DNA from: Caryophanales bacterium UBA6356
GTDB lineage: Bacteria > Bacillota_I > Bacilli_A > RFN20 > CAG-826
NCBI GenBank assembly: GCA_002440125.1
Contig: DJRQ01000005.1
Location: forward strand, 1 to 35,237
Direction: 5' to 3'
DNA length: 35,237 nt
Shown: positions 1-7,242 of the stretch, piece after piece
Position numbering within the stretch: position 1 is the first letter of the stretch
Layout: the number at the start of each line of letters is the position of its first letter
Program-made: the position numbers and the translations under genes
The notes under the pieces: generated by a model
What the model saw: the letters and a program-made list of their open reading frames with translations, nothing else
Told to the model about the DNA's origin: nothing
The model's database searches: none

Positions 1-1350
1 ATGAAGGAAGTGAATGATGCCTTATGGAAGCTAGGGATTCCGGCAAAGACGGAGCACAACGAAGTCGCGCCAAGCCAACATGAGCTCGCTTGCATCTATG
101 CGCCAAGCTCCTTAACGGCCGACCAAAACCAACTCGTCATGCGTCTACTGAAAAGAATCGCCAAGCACCATGGCATGATTTGCCTTTTGGGAGAGAAGCC
201 TTTCGAAGGTATAAACGGCTCTGGCAAACACAACAATTGGTCCGTTGGCACAAGCGAAGGCCTTAATCTTTTTAGCCCAGGCAAGGAGCCAGAAAAAAAC
301 CTTCGCTTCCTCGTTTTCTTAAGCGCCGTCTTAAAAGGCGTCGACGAACACGCCGATTTGCTTCGCGAAAGCGTAGCCAGCTATGGCAACGACTTCCGCC
401 TAGGCGCCAACGAAGCCCCTCCCGCCATTTTAAGCGTCTATCTCGGCGAAAACCTTTATGGCATCTTGAAATCTTTGCTCGATAACAAGGCCTACTCTTC
501 CAAGAAAGAGAAAGCCACCTTGAGCACCAGCCGTCGCCTTCCCTCCTTCCAAAAAGACGATGCCGATAGGAATAGGACATCTCCCTTCGCTTTTACGGGG
601 AACCGCTTCGAATTCAGAATGGTAGGTAGCGAACAGAATATCGCTGAGCCAAACACCTACCTCAATGTGATTCTAGGGAGCGTCCTAAACGAGCTCAGTG
701 ACATCTTAGAAAAAGCCTCCAACAAAGAGAAAGCGGCCTGGGACTGGGTCAAAAAGACCGTCAAAGAGCATGAAAGGATCATCTTCAATGGCAATGGCTA
801 TTCCAAAGAATGGGAACTCGAAGCCAAGAAGCGTGGCCTGGCCAATCTCAAGACCACTCCCGAAGCGATCGAATCGCTAAACCGGAAAGAGAATCGCGAG
901 CTTCTCACACGAAGTGGCATCCTCTCCGAAATGGAAATCGAATCCCGCATCGCCATCAAATATCAGGATTATCATAGCAAAGCCATTATCGAGGCAAAAA
1001 CCATGTCGCGAATGGCCCATAAGCTTTATCTTCCATCTATTCACGAGGCCCTCAAAGAAAGACTTGAAGAGAGGCAACTCTTAGGGGAGAGCTTCGAGCC
1101 CTTGGAAAAAATAATGGCCTGTTTAATGAAAACCCTCGAAGAAACGTGCAAAGCATTAGACAAATTAGACGCCCTCTTGCTTTCGGATTCGAAAGAGAAG
1201 AGAAACGAAAAAGAGAAAGCCTTTTTCGCTAGCGTCTCCTTAAAGGAAGCAATGGCAGAACTCCGCGCTCCTATCGATAGGGCTGAGCTTCTTGTGCCGA
1301 AACGCCTTTGGCCAGTGCCAACTTATGGCGATCTTCTCTTCCACATATAA
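1..1350 (+). CDS. glnN: Glutamine synthetase type III, C-terminal part (5' end outside window)
   Basis: ATP-dependent amidation of glutamate with ammonium, in the cytoplasm. The 449 residues seen are the C-terminal two thirds of a protein that is usually about 700 residues long. The first ATG is an internal methionine and the gene begins before the window. Seen in order: HNEVAPSQHE (about 19-28), EKPFEGINGSGKHNNWS (about 65-81), NDFRLGANEAPPAI (about 130-143) and DRNRTSPFAFTGNRFEFR (about 189-206). These are hallmark blocks of the GSIII (GlnN) family, not of GSI or GSII. The C-terminal region is helical and charged, as in the family. A terminator follows directly, so this is the end of a transcription unit. 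No frameshift is visible. Confidence 0.95.
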   Translation: MKEVNDALWKLGIPAKTEHNEVAPSQHELACIYAPSSLTADQNQLVMRLLKRIAKHHGMICLLGEKPFEGINGSGKHNNWSVGTSEGLNLFSPGKEPEKNLRFLVFLSAVLKGVDEHADLLRESVASYGNDFRLGANEAPPAILSVYLGENLYGILKSLLDNKAYSSKKEKATLSTSRRLPSFQKDDADRNRTSPFAFTGNRFEFRMVGSEQNIAEPNTYLNVILGSVLNELSDILEKASNKEKAAWDWVKKTVKEHERIIFNGNGYSKEWELEAKKRGLANLKTTPEAIESLNRKENRELLTRSGILSEMEIESRIAIKYQDYHSKAIIEAKTMSRMAHKLYLPSIHEALKERLEERQLLGESFEPLEKIMACLMKTLEETCKALDKLDALLLSDSKEKRNEKEKAFFASVSLKEAMAELRAPIDRAELLVPKRLWPVPTYGDLLFHI

Positions 1351-1357
1351 TGTTATT

Positions 1358-1388
1358 AAGACGCTCTTCGATCTTTGGGCGTCTTTTT
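1358..1388 (+). terminator. Rho-independent terminator of glnN
   Basis: A 7-bp stem AAGACGC/GCGTCTT (1358-1364 with 1379-1385) with a 14-base loop is followed by a T-run. It begins 8 bases after the glnN stop codon. Confidence 0.7.
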
Positions 1389-1553
1389 CATTGCCTTTAT
1401 ATGCCAAATCCTTTGTTTTGAAGACGTTCTATAAAGGATTCGATAAAAAGCCTTCTCGAAACATAGGGAGAATGCAAACGAAAACGTAATATCTTTGCAA
1501 AATCCCCCTCTTTTGTGTTTTAAAAGAGAGGAGGCGCCTCTCCGAATCTTCTT

Positions 1554-2552
1554 TCAATCGGTTCTTGCGGTATCCCCTTCTTGGAAAGCCCCATCTATAA
1601 AGAGTCGCTTCGGGAGGTAGGAATTCGGATTCTTGAGCCATTTGATAAGTTCGGCCGCCGCGGTAATACCTAGGCTATCTTGAGCGAGAACATAGCTCGT
1701 AAGAACTGGGTCTGAAAGCCTTGACATCCGCATTCCCCCAAATCCCACTACGCCGATGTCCTTCTTGGGGGTGATGCCCATGGTCTTAAGATGGATGATG
1801 CCACTAAGTGCACATACGTCATCCGTATAAACAAGAACATCCGGCTTCGTTCTTTCGAGAATCTTTTTGGTCGCTACCAAAGAAGTCATCGGATCATAGG
1901 CCTTGCAAGCCTCTTCATCGCAAGAAGATAAGCCGAGTTCCTTTAAAGTGGCGTAATAAGCGTAGACCCTTTCTTTGAAGACAGGGGCTCTTGCTCCGCC
2001 TTCTCCCTCGATAAGAGCAAACTTGCGATACCCTCCGCGATAAAGCCGTTGGATCAGATCCTTTTCGCCATAGTAGCTATTGCTTTGGACGGAAATCTTG
2101 CCACTGAAATGAAAATTCAAAACGACCATTGGAATATCCGAAGCGATAAGCCGTTTGACGCTTGGACGAGCAAAATCGCAATAGAGGACGGCAACAGCAT
2201 CCATATCCCAATAATGGACCATATCGAGATAATCCATGGAAGGCGTTTCTTGGAGGAAAATAACACTGTAGCCTTCTTTTTCGGCTTCTTTGCGGAAGGA
2301 GTCCATAACATATGAAAAGAATTCATGGGAAAGGCCCGCTTTCTCGATGCCGCTATAAAGTAAGCCAATCAACTTGCTTTTATGGGATCGAAGCGCTCTC
2401 GCGGTAGCATTAGGGACATAGCCAAGTCGCGCTGCTACTTCTTTTACTTTCGTCTTGACTTCATCGCTAACGTCGCTCGAATCGCTAAGGGCTTTGCTAA
2501 CTGCCGCGACGCTTAAGCCAAGCTCATCAGCGATGTTTTTTTGCGTCACCAT
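1554..2552 (-). CDS. LacI/GalR-family transcriptional regulator
   Basis: DNA-binding repressor or activator that responds to a sugar-type effector. Residues 1-55 carry the LacI helix-turn-helix and hinge (IADELGLSVAAVSKALS, then YVPNATARALRSHKS). Residues 60-332 form a periplasmic-binding-protein-like effector domain (VVLNFHFSG, YTDDVCALSGI, IGVVGFGGMRMSRL). The length of 332 is normal. The ATG at 2552 has GAGG 7 bases upstream. It is divergent from the flavin-reductase-like gene at 2740, and no sugar gene lies beside it, so its target is unclear. It is distinct from the second LacI protein at 22191. Confidence 0.9.
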   Translation of the reverse strand: MVTQKNIADELGLSVAAVSKALSDSSDVSDEVKTKVKEVAARLGYVPNATARALRSHKSKLIGLLYSGIEKAGLSHEFFSYVMDSFRKEAEKEGYSVIFLQETPSMDYLDMVHYWDMDAVAVLYCDFARPSVKRLIASDIPMVVLNFHFSGKISVQSNSYYGEKDLIQRLYRGGYRKFALIEGEGGARAPVFKERVYAYYATLKELGLSSCDEEACKAYDPMTSLVATKKILERTKPDVLVYTDDVCALSGIIHLKTMGITPKKDIGVVGFGGMRMSRLSDPVLTSYVLAQDSLGITAAAELIKWLKNPNSYLPKRLFIDGAFQEGDTARTD

Positions 2553-2574
2553 ACAAAAACCTCATCTATTTTTG

Positions 2575-2602
2575 AGTATAGTCTAGAAAGAAGTTTCCGC
2601 AA
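2575..2602 (-). promoter_or_regulatory. Candidate promoter of the LacI gene at 1554-2552
   Basis: On the minus strand TTGCGG (2597-2602) and TATACT (2575-2580) are 16 bases apart and lie 22 bases upstream of the ATG. This is by inspection only. Confidence 0.45.
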
Positions 2603-2683
2603 TACAAATGCTCAAATAGTGACAATCATCTTCACATTCCAAAAGCATAGATAGATCCTAAATACCACAATATCTCGTAAATT

Positions 2684-2714
2684 TTGGCTAAATAGGAAAG
2701 AGAAGTGCTATAGT
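2684..2714 (+). promoter_or_regulatory. Candidate promoter with extended -10 for the gene at 2740
   Basis: TGC-TATAGT (2706-2714) is an extended -10 box. A TTGGCT at 2684-2689 could be the -35 box, but the spacer is long at 19 bases. Confidence 0.4.
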
Positions 2715-2739
2715 TAGCGTAAAGAAAAAAGGAGTGCCA

Positions 2740-3660
2740 ATGAGTAGTTTCAAAGACTTACGAATTGTCGATAATTTTTATCAAACATCCGCCTATTTCC
2801 CGATGCCAACAGTGCTTATTAGCACCTTGGATGACGAAGGAAAAACGACATTAGGAGCCTATTCTTTGTGTTTCCCCTACTACATAGCAGGAAAAAACTA
2901 TTACGCGATGATTTTGGAATGCCGAAATAGCTCCAACACCGCCCAAAACCTCTTGAAACGAGGTGTATGCGCTTTGAATTTCCTCGAAGATGACAAAAAG
3001 GATTTCAAGGAAACGGTCCGTCTTGGTTTTCCAGGAGAAACCTCGAAAGAGAAAATGAAAGATTGCCCATTTGAGTTTGAAAAAGGGCAAGTGGAAGGCA
3101 CGCGCCCTCTTGTTTTAAAGAAGGCTTATCAAGTATTCGAATGTTCTTGGGACGATAGCTTAGAAAATGCGTTTGAAGACAAAGCGAAAGTGGGACAACT
3201 CGACGGAATCGAAGGACCTTATCGCAATTTCAATGGCGTCACTTCCAAATTCGGTTGCCACTTCATCTTGAAAATAGACAAAATCCTCATGAAGCCAAAA
3301 TACTACGATGCCATCGTCAATGGCGTCAAAGCGAAGAGCTTCCCCAAAGTTCCTGTCGATTATGGCTATCGCGATAGCACCAATTTCTGGTATAGCCGTT
3401 TTAGACGGCCAATAGCCATGCCGATACCTGCCGGCAAAGAAGCGGATCTAACGAGCGTGAAATATGCCGCTAACAGAATGGATCCCGGAATTAAATTTAC
3501 CGATGACGCATGCAAAAAGCTCGTTCGGGTACCTCGCGTATTTTTAAAGACGGTCCTTTCGGGTTGCATCAAATACGCCAAAGAAAATAACATCACTCTC
3601 ATCGACGAAAAGGTGATGAATGATATTAACGATAAGAGAAAAGAAGAAAAGAAACGCTAA
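2740..3660 (+). CDS. Flavin-reductase-like (FMN-binding split-barrel) protein
   Basis: 306 residues. The N-terminal 200 residues resemble the flavin reductase/DIM6-NTAB split-barrel family: PMPTVLISTLDDEG near the start, then GKNYYAMILECRNSSNTAQNL and CALNFLEDD. A C-terminal extension of about 100 residues has no assignment. I chose the ATG at 2740. A GTG six bases earlier is also open, but it overlaps the ribosome binding site (AAAAAAGGAG, 2725-2734), which sits 5 bases from the ATG. It probably binds FMN and may pass electrons from NAD(P)H to a partner; the substrate is unknown. The 3' end overlaps the convergent gene at 3657 by 4 bases. Confidence 0.7.
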   Translation: MSSFKDLRIVDNFYQTSAYFPMPTVLISTLDDEGKTTLGAYSLCFPYYIAGKNYYAMILECRNSSNTAQNLLKRGVCALNFLEDDKKDFKETVRLGFPGETSKEKMKDCPFEFEKGQVEGTRPLVLKKAYQVFECSWDDSLENAFEDKAKVGQLDGIEGPYRNFNGVTSKFGCHFILKIDKILMKPKYYDAIVNGVKAKSFPKVPVDYGYRDSTNFWYSRFRRPIAMPIPAGKEADLTSVKYAANRMDPGIKFTDDACKKLVRVPRVFLKTVLSGCIKYAKENNITLIDEKVMNDINDKRKEEKKR

Positions 3661-4055
3661 GCCTTCTCTTTGAAAAGCTTATTCGCTTCGTTATTAAGCA
3701 AACCAATGAGGTCGAGTTCGTGTTCGCTGAAGAACTCGTCCTCTTTTCGAAAAGGACTCGTTTCCTCAAGAGCTTCTTTTTCCTTCTTTGTGATTTTAGA
3801 GGAAGAGAGAGCGAGCTTATCCCATTTCTCTTTTGCATCCAAAAGGTTCTTCTCCATTTCTTCAGTCAAGTATTTTCGGAGGTTTAAAAGAACACGTTCA
3901 AGGATGTTTTTCTTTGAAGCATCCAAGAAGAAACCCAAATGCCCATCATTTCCAACCTCCGAAAAATAAAAGCAAAAATCGGAGAGATCCAAAGGAAGAT
4001 CTTTCCTTTCATACCGTTCCCAAAGAGACTCGTAAGGCGTTTCATCCAAAAACAT
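3657..4055 (-). CDS. Hypothetical small acidic protein
   Basis: About 132 residues, acidic and mostly helical, with no signal peptide or membrane segment. It has a GNDGHLGFF segment followed by a helix, vaguely like DMP19/DUF4375 proteins (NGGxxQFF), but I cannot assign a family. The ATG at 4055 is preferred because AGAGGG lies 7 bases upstream and a promoter ends just beyond. An upstream in-frame start at 4109 would lie inside the divergent promoter. The stop overlaps the end of the convergent gene at 2740-3660. The long opposite-strand frame over 3670-3969 is rejected as a shadow. Confidence 0.6.
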   Translation of the reverse strand: MFLDETPYESLWERYERKDLPLDLSDFCFYFSEVGNDGHLGFFLDASKKNILERVLLNLRKYLTEEMEKNLLDAKEKWDKLALSSSKITKKEKEALEETSPFRKEDEFFSEHELDLIGLLNNEANKLFKEKA

Positions 4056-4077
4056 CGTTTTCCCTCTTTCGTTTCTT

Positions 4078-4106
4078 ACTATAATTTCTTTGAAAAGTAA
4101 GGACAA
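4078..4106 (-). promoter_or_regulatory. Promoter of the small hypothetical gene at 3657-4055
   Basis: On the minus strand TTGTCC (4101-4106), a 17-base spacer and TATAGT (4078-4083). The leader is about 16 bases and holds the ribosome binding site. Its -10 box overlaps the -10 of the opposite promoter. Confidence 0.55.
4080..4085 (+). promoter_or_regulatory. -10 box of the HAD phosphatase gene
   Basis: A perfect TATAAT lies 29 bases before the ATG at 4115. The -35 (TTTTCC at 4058-4063, 16-base spacer) is poor. The box overlaps the divergent -10, so the two promoters should compete for polymerase. Confidence 0.5.
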
Positions 4107-4114
4107 CATCTTCT

Positions 4115-4807
4115 ATGGCTTACCCAAATTCGCTCCCCTTGCTCCCAAAACCCATAAAAGCCGTTTTTCTCGATTTCGATGGGGTTCTCCTTGATAGCGA
4201 AATCCTCTATCAACGCTTCTGGAAGGAAGCATTCAAAGAGTTCGGCTATGAGGCCCCGAAAGAGATTCTTTTAAAACTTCGTAGTTGCGATGCCGCCATC
4301 GGAGAAAAAATCATGTCCTCTTTCTTTCAAGAGCCCTTTCCCTATGAAAAAGTCCGCGCTCGACGAAAGGAACTCATGTCAGCCTATCTTCGCACTCACG
4401 AAATACCTTTAAAGAAAGGCGCTCTTTCATTTTTGAAATATCTTAAAAACAACGCAATTCTTGCTTATATTGTCTCTAGTTCACCAAAATCGACAATTTC
4501 CTATGAGCTAAAAAAACGGCATATCGATTCGTATATCGATGACGTGCTTAGCGCCAAAGAAGTCAAAAAAGGGAAACCATATCCAGATGTCTACTTAAAA
4601 GCTTTGGAAATCAGTCGTTTAAAAAGGAGCGAGGTTTTGGTATTTGAAGATTCGCCAAATGGCATCGAAAGCGCTTATCGAGCCGGTTTAAATGTCGTCA
4701 TGGTTGATGACTTAGATTCGGCAGATCTGGAAACATCCAAAAAAATCATTCTAGAGGTCACTGATTTATCCAATATCCAGAAGAGGGACCTTTTCTCGCG
4801 TACTTAA
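4115..4807 (+). CDS. HAD-superfamily phosphatase, beta-phosphoglucomutase-like subfamily
   Basis: 230 residues, with a normal length for subfamily IA HAD enzymes with a helical cap. Motif I is DFDGVLLDSE (about 20-29), motif II is SSSP (about 125-128), motif III is the lysine in KKGKPYPD (about 152-159), and motif IV is VFEDSPNGI (about 174-182). It is therefore a magnesium-dependent phosphohydrolase or mutase of the cytoplasm. The substrate cannot be read from sequence; sugar phosphates or phosphoglycolate are typical. AAGGA lies 11 bases before the ATG. It is separate from the beta-phosphoglucomutase domain at 7240-9042. Confidence 0.85.
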   Translation: MAYPNSLPLLPKPIKAVFLDFDGVLLDSEILYQRFWKEAFKEFGYEAPKEILLKLRSCDAAIGEKIMSSFFQEPFPYEKVRARRKELMSAYLRTHEIPLKKGALSFLKYLKNNAILAYIVSSSPKSTISYELKKRHIDSYIDDVLSAKEVKKGKPYPDVYLKALEISRLKRSEVLVFEDSPNGIESAYRAGLNVVMVDDLDSADLETSKKIILEVTDLSNIQKRDLFSRT

Positions 4808-4859
4808 AGATAGCGGTTTCATCCTTCTCTTTTTCGTGTTTTTAAGTAGTGCCCTTTCC

Positions 4860-4865
4860 TATAAT
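4860..4865 (+). promoter_or_regulatory. -10 box of apt
   Basis: TATAAT lies 18 bases before the apt ATG at 4884. There is no good -35 box 17 bases upstream. Confidence 0.45.
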
Positions 4866-4883
4866 GATGGGGAGGTACACATC

Positions 4884-5405
4884 ATGGATTTAGAGCGTTT
4901 TATCGGCGTCACTCCCGATTTCCCCAAAAAAGGGATTTCTTTCAAAGACATTTCCCCTCTTTTGAGGAATCCGGAAGCTTTCCACTACTGCATCCAAGAG
5001 CTTAAAAAATTAGCAGAAGAATTCAAGCCGACTGTCATTGTCGGGGCGGAATCAAGAGGTTTCCTATTCGGCGCCACTTTAGCATACGAAATGGGGATTG
5101 GTTTTGTGATGGCGAGAAAGGCGGGAAAGCTCCCTGGCATCACCATCAAAGTAAGCTACCAACTCGAATATGGCACCGCCACGATGGAAGTGCCAGCCAA
5201 CTCCTTCAAAGTCGGCGACCGCGTCCTGCTCGTCGATGATTTATTGGCTACGGGTGGCACTTTTGCGGCTTTGACGCAACTCGTCAAAAGCGCAGGAGGA
5301 GAACCTGTTGGAGCGATCACCGTCATACGCCTCGAGGAACTTCATGGGGAAGACCACGCGATGGTTCCTTGCCGAAGCCTCTTAACATTAAGCGACAGTC
5401 ATTAA
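4884..5405 (+). CDS. apt: Adenine phosphoribosyltransferase
   Basis: Purine salvage enzyme: adenine plus PRPP gives AMP and pyrophosphate, in the cytoplasm. 173 residues, the usual length. The N-terminus reads FIGVTPDFPKKGISFKDISPLL. The substrate region is GAESRGFLFG, then ARKAGKLPG. The PRPP loop is VLLVDDLLATGGT (about 114-126). The ATG at 4884 is chosen because GGGGAGG lies 8 bases upstream. A GTG at 4836 is in frame, but it lies upstream of the -10 box. A terminator follows. Confidence 0.95.
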   Translation: MDLERFIGVTPDFPKKGISFKDISPLLRNPEAFHYCIQELKKLAEEFKPTVIVGAESRGFLFGATLAYEMGIGFVMARKAGKLPGITIKVSYQLEYGTATMEVPANSFKVGDRVLLVDDLLATGGTFAALTQLVKSAGGEPVGAITVIRLEELHGEDHAMVPCRSLLTLSDSH

Positions 5406-5406
5406 A

Positions 5407-5432
5407 AGATGGGCGAAAGCCCATTTTTCTTT
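5407..5432 (+). terminator. Rho-independent terminator of apt
   Basis: ATGGGC-GAAA-GCCCAT (5409-5424) is a perfect 6-bp stem with a GNRA tetraloop, with A-rich sequence before it and TTTTTCTTTT after it. Confidence 0.9.
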
Positions 5433-5452
5433 TGCTTGTGGCATCTCTCTTT

Positions 5453-5458
5453 TATACT
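5453..5458 (+). promoter_or_regulatory. -10 box of the AbrB-ABC operon
   Basis: TATACT lies 23 bases before the ATG at 5481. The nearest -35-like TTGCTT (5432-5437) is only 15 bases away and touches the apt terminator tail, so the -35 is uncertain. Confidence 0.4.
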
Positions 5459-5480
5459 AAGTCTAGAAAGTAGGAATTGT

Positions 5481-5669
5481 ATGAAAGATAAGACAATTGG
5501 AACTGCCGTAGTAGGATCCAAAGGCCAAATCGTTATACCCGCGGACGTCCGGGCTCTTTTTGATATCAAAGAAGGCGATACTTTGATTCTTATGGCCGAT
5601 AAGAAAAAGGGAATCGCCATCCTCAAAAGCGATTTCGTAACCTCTTTGCTTGAAAAGGAGGGTTTCTAG
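5481..5669 (+). CDS. AbrB/SpoVT-type DNA-binding protein (swapped-hairpin)
   Basis: 62 residues. It has the AbrB/MazE/SpoVT swapped-hairpin core (GSKGQIVIPADVRALFDIKE at about 12-31) and dimerises to bind DNA. The start at 5481 has AGGA 5 bases upstream. An earlier start at 5409 would lie in the terminator. It is the first gene of an operon with an ABC ATPase 2 bases downstream and a permease. In related exporter operons such as ytr the first gene is usually a GntR regulator; here an AbrB-type protein takes that place, so autoregulation of the operon is likely. An antitoxin role is less likely because no toxin gene is adjacent. Confidence 0.8.
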   Translation: MKDKTIGTAVVGSKGQIVIPADVRALFDIKEGDTLILMADKKKGIAILKSDFVTSLLEKEGF

Positions 5670-5671
5670 CG

Positions 5672-6535
5672 ATGAGCCTCTTAGAGATTCATAACCTTTC
5701 GAAATCCTATCCGACCTTTTCTTTGAAAGACATCTCTTTCACAATGAAAAAAGGAGAGATTACCGGTTTTATCGGCAGGAATGGCGCAGGCAAAACAACC
5801 ACCATCAAAGCGATAGCGGGCCTTATCAAAAAAGACGCTGGAACCATTCTCTTCGATGGCAAAAAGATCGAAAGCCAAGAAGAAGAGACGAAAGAGAAAA
5901 TGAGCCTTCTTTTCGGAGGCATCGATTTCTATCCGACGCAAAAAGTTAAAACGTTGACAGAAGTCACACGCCGCTTCTATGCAAAATGGGACGAGACGCT
6001 CTATCGAAAATGGCTTGGATTCTTTGAAATAGACGAGAACAAAAGAATAAAAGAGCTTTCGAATGGCATGAAAGTCAAATACGGTTTGGCACTAGCTTTG
6101 TCCCACGAAGCGGAACTTTTGCTCCTCGATGAGCCAACGAGCGGCCTTGATCCCGTGAGTCGGGACGAACTTTTAGACATCCTAAAAGCCATCGCCAAGA
6201 AGAAAGAGACCGCCATTCTTTTTAGCACCCACGTCATTAGCGATCTCGAGAAATGCGCCAATCAAATCGTCTACATCAAAAAAGGATCTCTTTTGGCCTC
6301 GAAAAGCTTATCTTCCTTCAAGGAAGATTATATTTGCGTAAGCGGAGAAAGGCTTTCGATAGCAAAAGAAGAAGCCATGCTTCATTTCATCAAGAAAGAG
6401 GCGAACTCCTTCGAAGGGATTTCCAAAAAAGAGAAAGAAACGCTTTTTGCCGACGACACCATTCGAAAACCAACCTTGGAAGAAATCATGATTGCCGAGG
6501 AAAGAGGACAAAACAATGAAGAATCTCCTTTATAA
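5672..6535 (+). CDS. ABC transporter ATP-binding protein (YtrB/BcrA-like exporter type)
   Basis: 287 residues. Walker A is GRNGAGKTTT (about 36-45), the signature is ELSNGMK (about 127-133), Walker B is LLLLDEP (about 149-155) and the H-loop is STHV. The signature has SNGMK in place of SGGQ, as is common in YtrB-like exporters. It energises the permease encoded next, whose start lies inside this gene. AAAGGAGG is 10 bases upstream of the ATG and lies within the end of the AbrB gene. The cargo is unknown; drug, peptide or lipid export are family-level options. Confidence 0.9.
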   Translation: MSLLEIHNLSKSYPTFSLKDISFTMKKGEITGFIGRNGAGKTTTIKAIAGLIKKDAGTILFDGKKIESQEEETKEKMSLLFGGIDFYPTQKVKTLTEVTRRFYAKWDETLYRKWLGFFEIDENKRIKELSNGMKVKYGLALALSHEAELLLLDEPTSGLDPVSRDELLDILKAIAKKKETAILFSTHVISDLEKCANQIVYIKKGSLLASKSLSSFKEDYICVSGERLSIAKEEAMLHFIKKEANSFEGISKKEKETLFADDTIRKPTLEEIMIAEERGQNNEESPL

Positions 6536-7178
6536 AGAGCTAAGGCTTTGCGTGCCCATTCAAACATGGATTTTCGTCTTTTTATCCATCACCATCATGA
6601 TTCCCTCTTGGCCAAGCCTTGTTTCCTTCTTTTATCCTTTAGCAGGTTTGACGGTCATCTTCGCCTTAGGAGCGGCGAATCGTGACATCCTTTACACCAG
6701 CACCTTGCCAATCCGGAAAGGGGATGTCGTCAAAGGAAAAACGCTTCTTCTTTCTTTTTTAGAGCTGTTGACGATCCTCATTTCCATTCCCTTTGGCATC
6801 CTACGAACGTTCTTTATCACTCTTGACAAAGAAATGGTCGAATATCCGGAATTAGGCGTAAACATCGCCATGTTTGGTTTCGTCTTCTTCCTTTTTGGAA
6901 TCTTCAATCTCATCGTCCTTCCTTGGTTTTATAAAAAGCCCGAAGGGAAGAACTCCCTCCCCTTTATCATCGGGGACTTAGCGACGATGGTTTTAATGGG
7001 CGTCATCATGACCGTCTTTATGGCCGTTCCGAATGCGGCAGCCTTCATAAACACATTCGAAGGTATCGCTCTATGGACTCAGCTTGGTATCTTGCTTGTT
7101 GGGATCGCTCTTTTCTCTTTGTTTACTTTCTTAGCTCTCTTGGAAGCGAAAAAAGCTTTCCAAAAAGTGGATATTTGA
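6516..7178 (+). CDS. ABC-2 type transporter permease
   Basis: 220 residues with about six hydrophobic segments (around 16-30, 38-55, 82-105, 117-140, 155-178 and 187-210) and short loops, typical of small ABC-2 permeases. I chose the ATG at 6516 (MKNLLYKEL) because AAAGAGGA lies 7 bases upstream. A start 24 bases earlier has no ribosome binding site. It overlaps the ATPase gene by 20 bases, so translation is coupled. It is the last gene of the AbrB operon and convergent with the glycan operon, with a shared terminator between. Confidence 0.85.
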   Translation: MKNLLYKELRLCVPIQTWIFVFLSITIMIPSWPSLVSFFYPLAGLTVIFALGAANRDILYTSTLPIRKGDVVKGKTLLLSFLELLTILISIPFGILRTFFITLDKEMVEYPELGVNIAMFGFVFFLFGIFNLIVLPWFYKKPEGKNSLPFIIGDLATMVLMGVIMTVFMAVPNAAAFINTFEGIALWTQLGILLVGIALFSLFTFLALLEAKKAFQKVDI

Positions 7179-7190
7179 ATCATCGATTAA

Positions 7191-7242
7191 AAAGACGCGA
7201 AAAGCCATGCCTCATGGATGAAGAGACATTGTTTTCGCTTTA
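7191..7242. terminator. Bidirectional terminator between convergent operons
   Basis: GCGAAAA (7197-7203) pairs with TTTTCGC (7232-7238) around an inner CCATG-cct-CATGG hairpin (7205-7217). The plus strand is followed by TTTACTTT and the minus strand by GTCTTTTTAAT. It serves the ABC-2 operon on one side and the glycan operon on the other. Confidence 0.55.

Noticed and set aside
1507..1528. Inverted repeat CTCTTTT/AAAAGAG after the first LacI gene
   Set aside because: On the minus strand it is followed by GGGGGATT, and on the plus strand by AGGAGG, so it does not qualify as an intrinsic terminator.
3670..3969. Plus-strand frame of 99 codons opposite the small hypothetical gene
   Set aside because: It is rich in Ser, Phe and Arg as expected for an antisense shadow, has no ribosome binding site, and the minus strand has a promoter, ribosome binding site and gene-like composition.
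2581..5470. Ten-base word GTCTAGAAAG beside two promoters (2581 and 5461)
   Set aside because: Only two copies, no symmetry and different orientation relative to the genes. Chance is enough to explain it.
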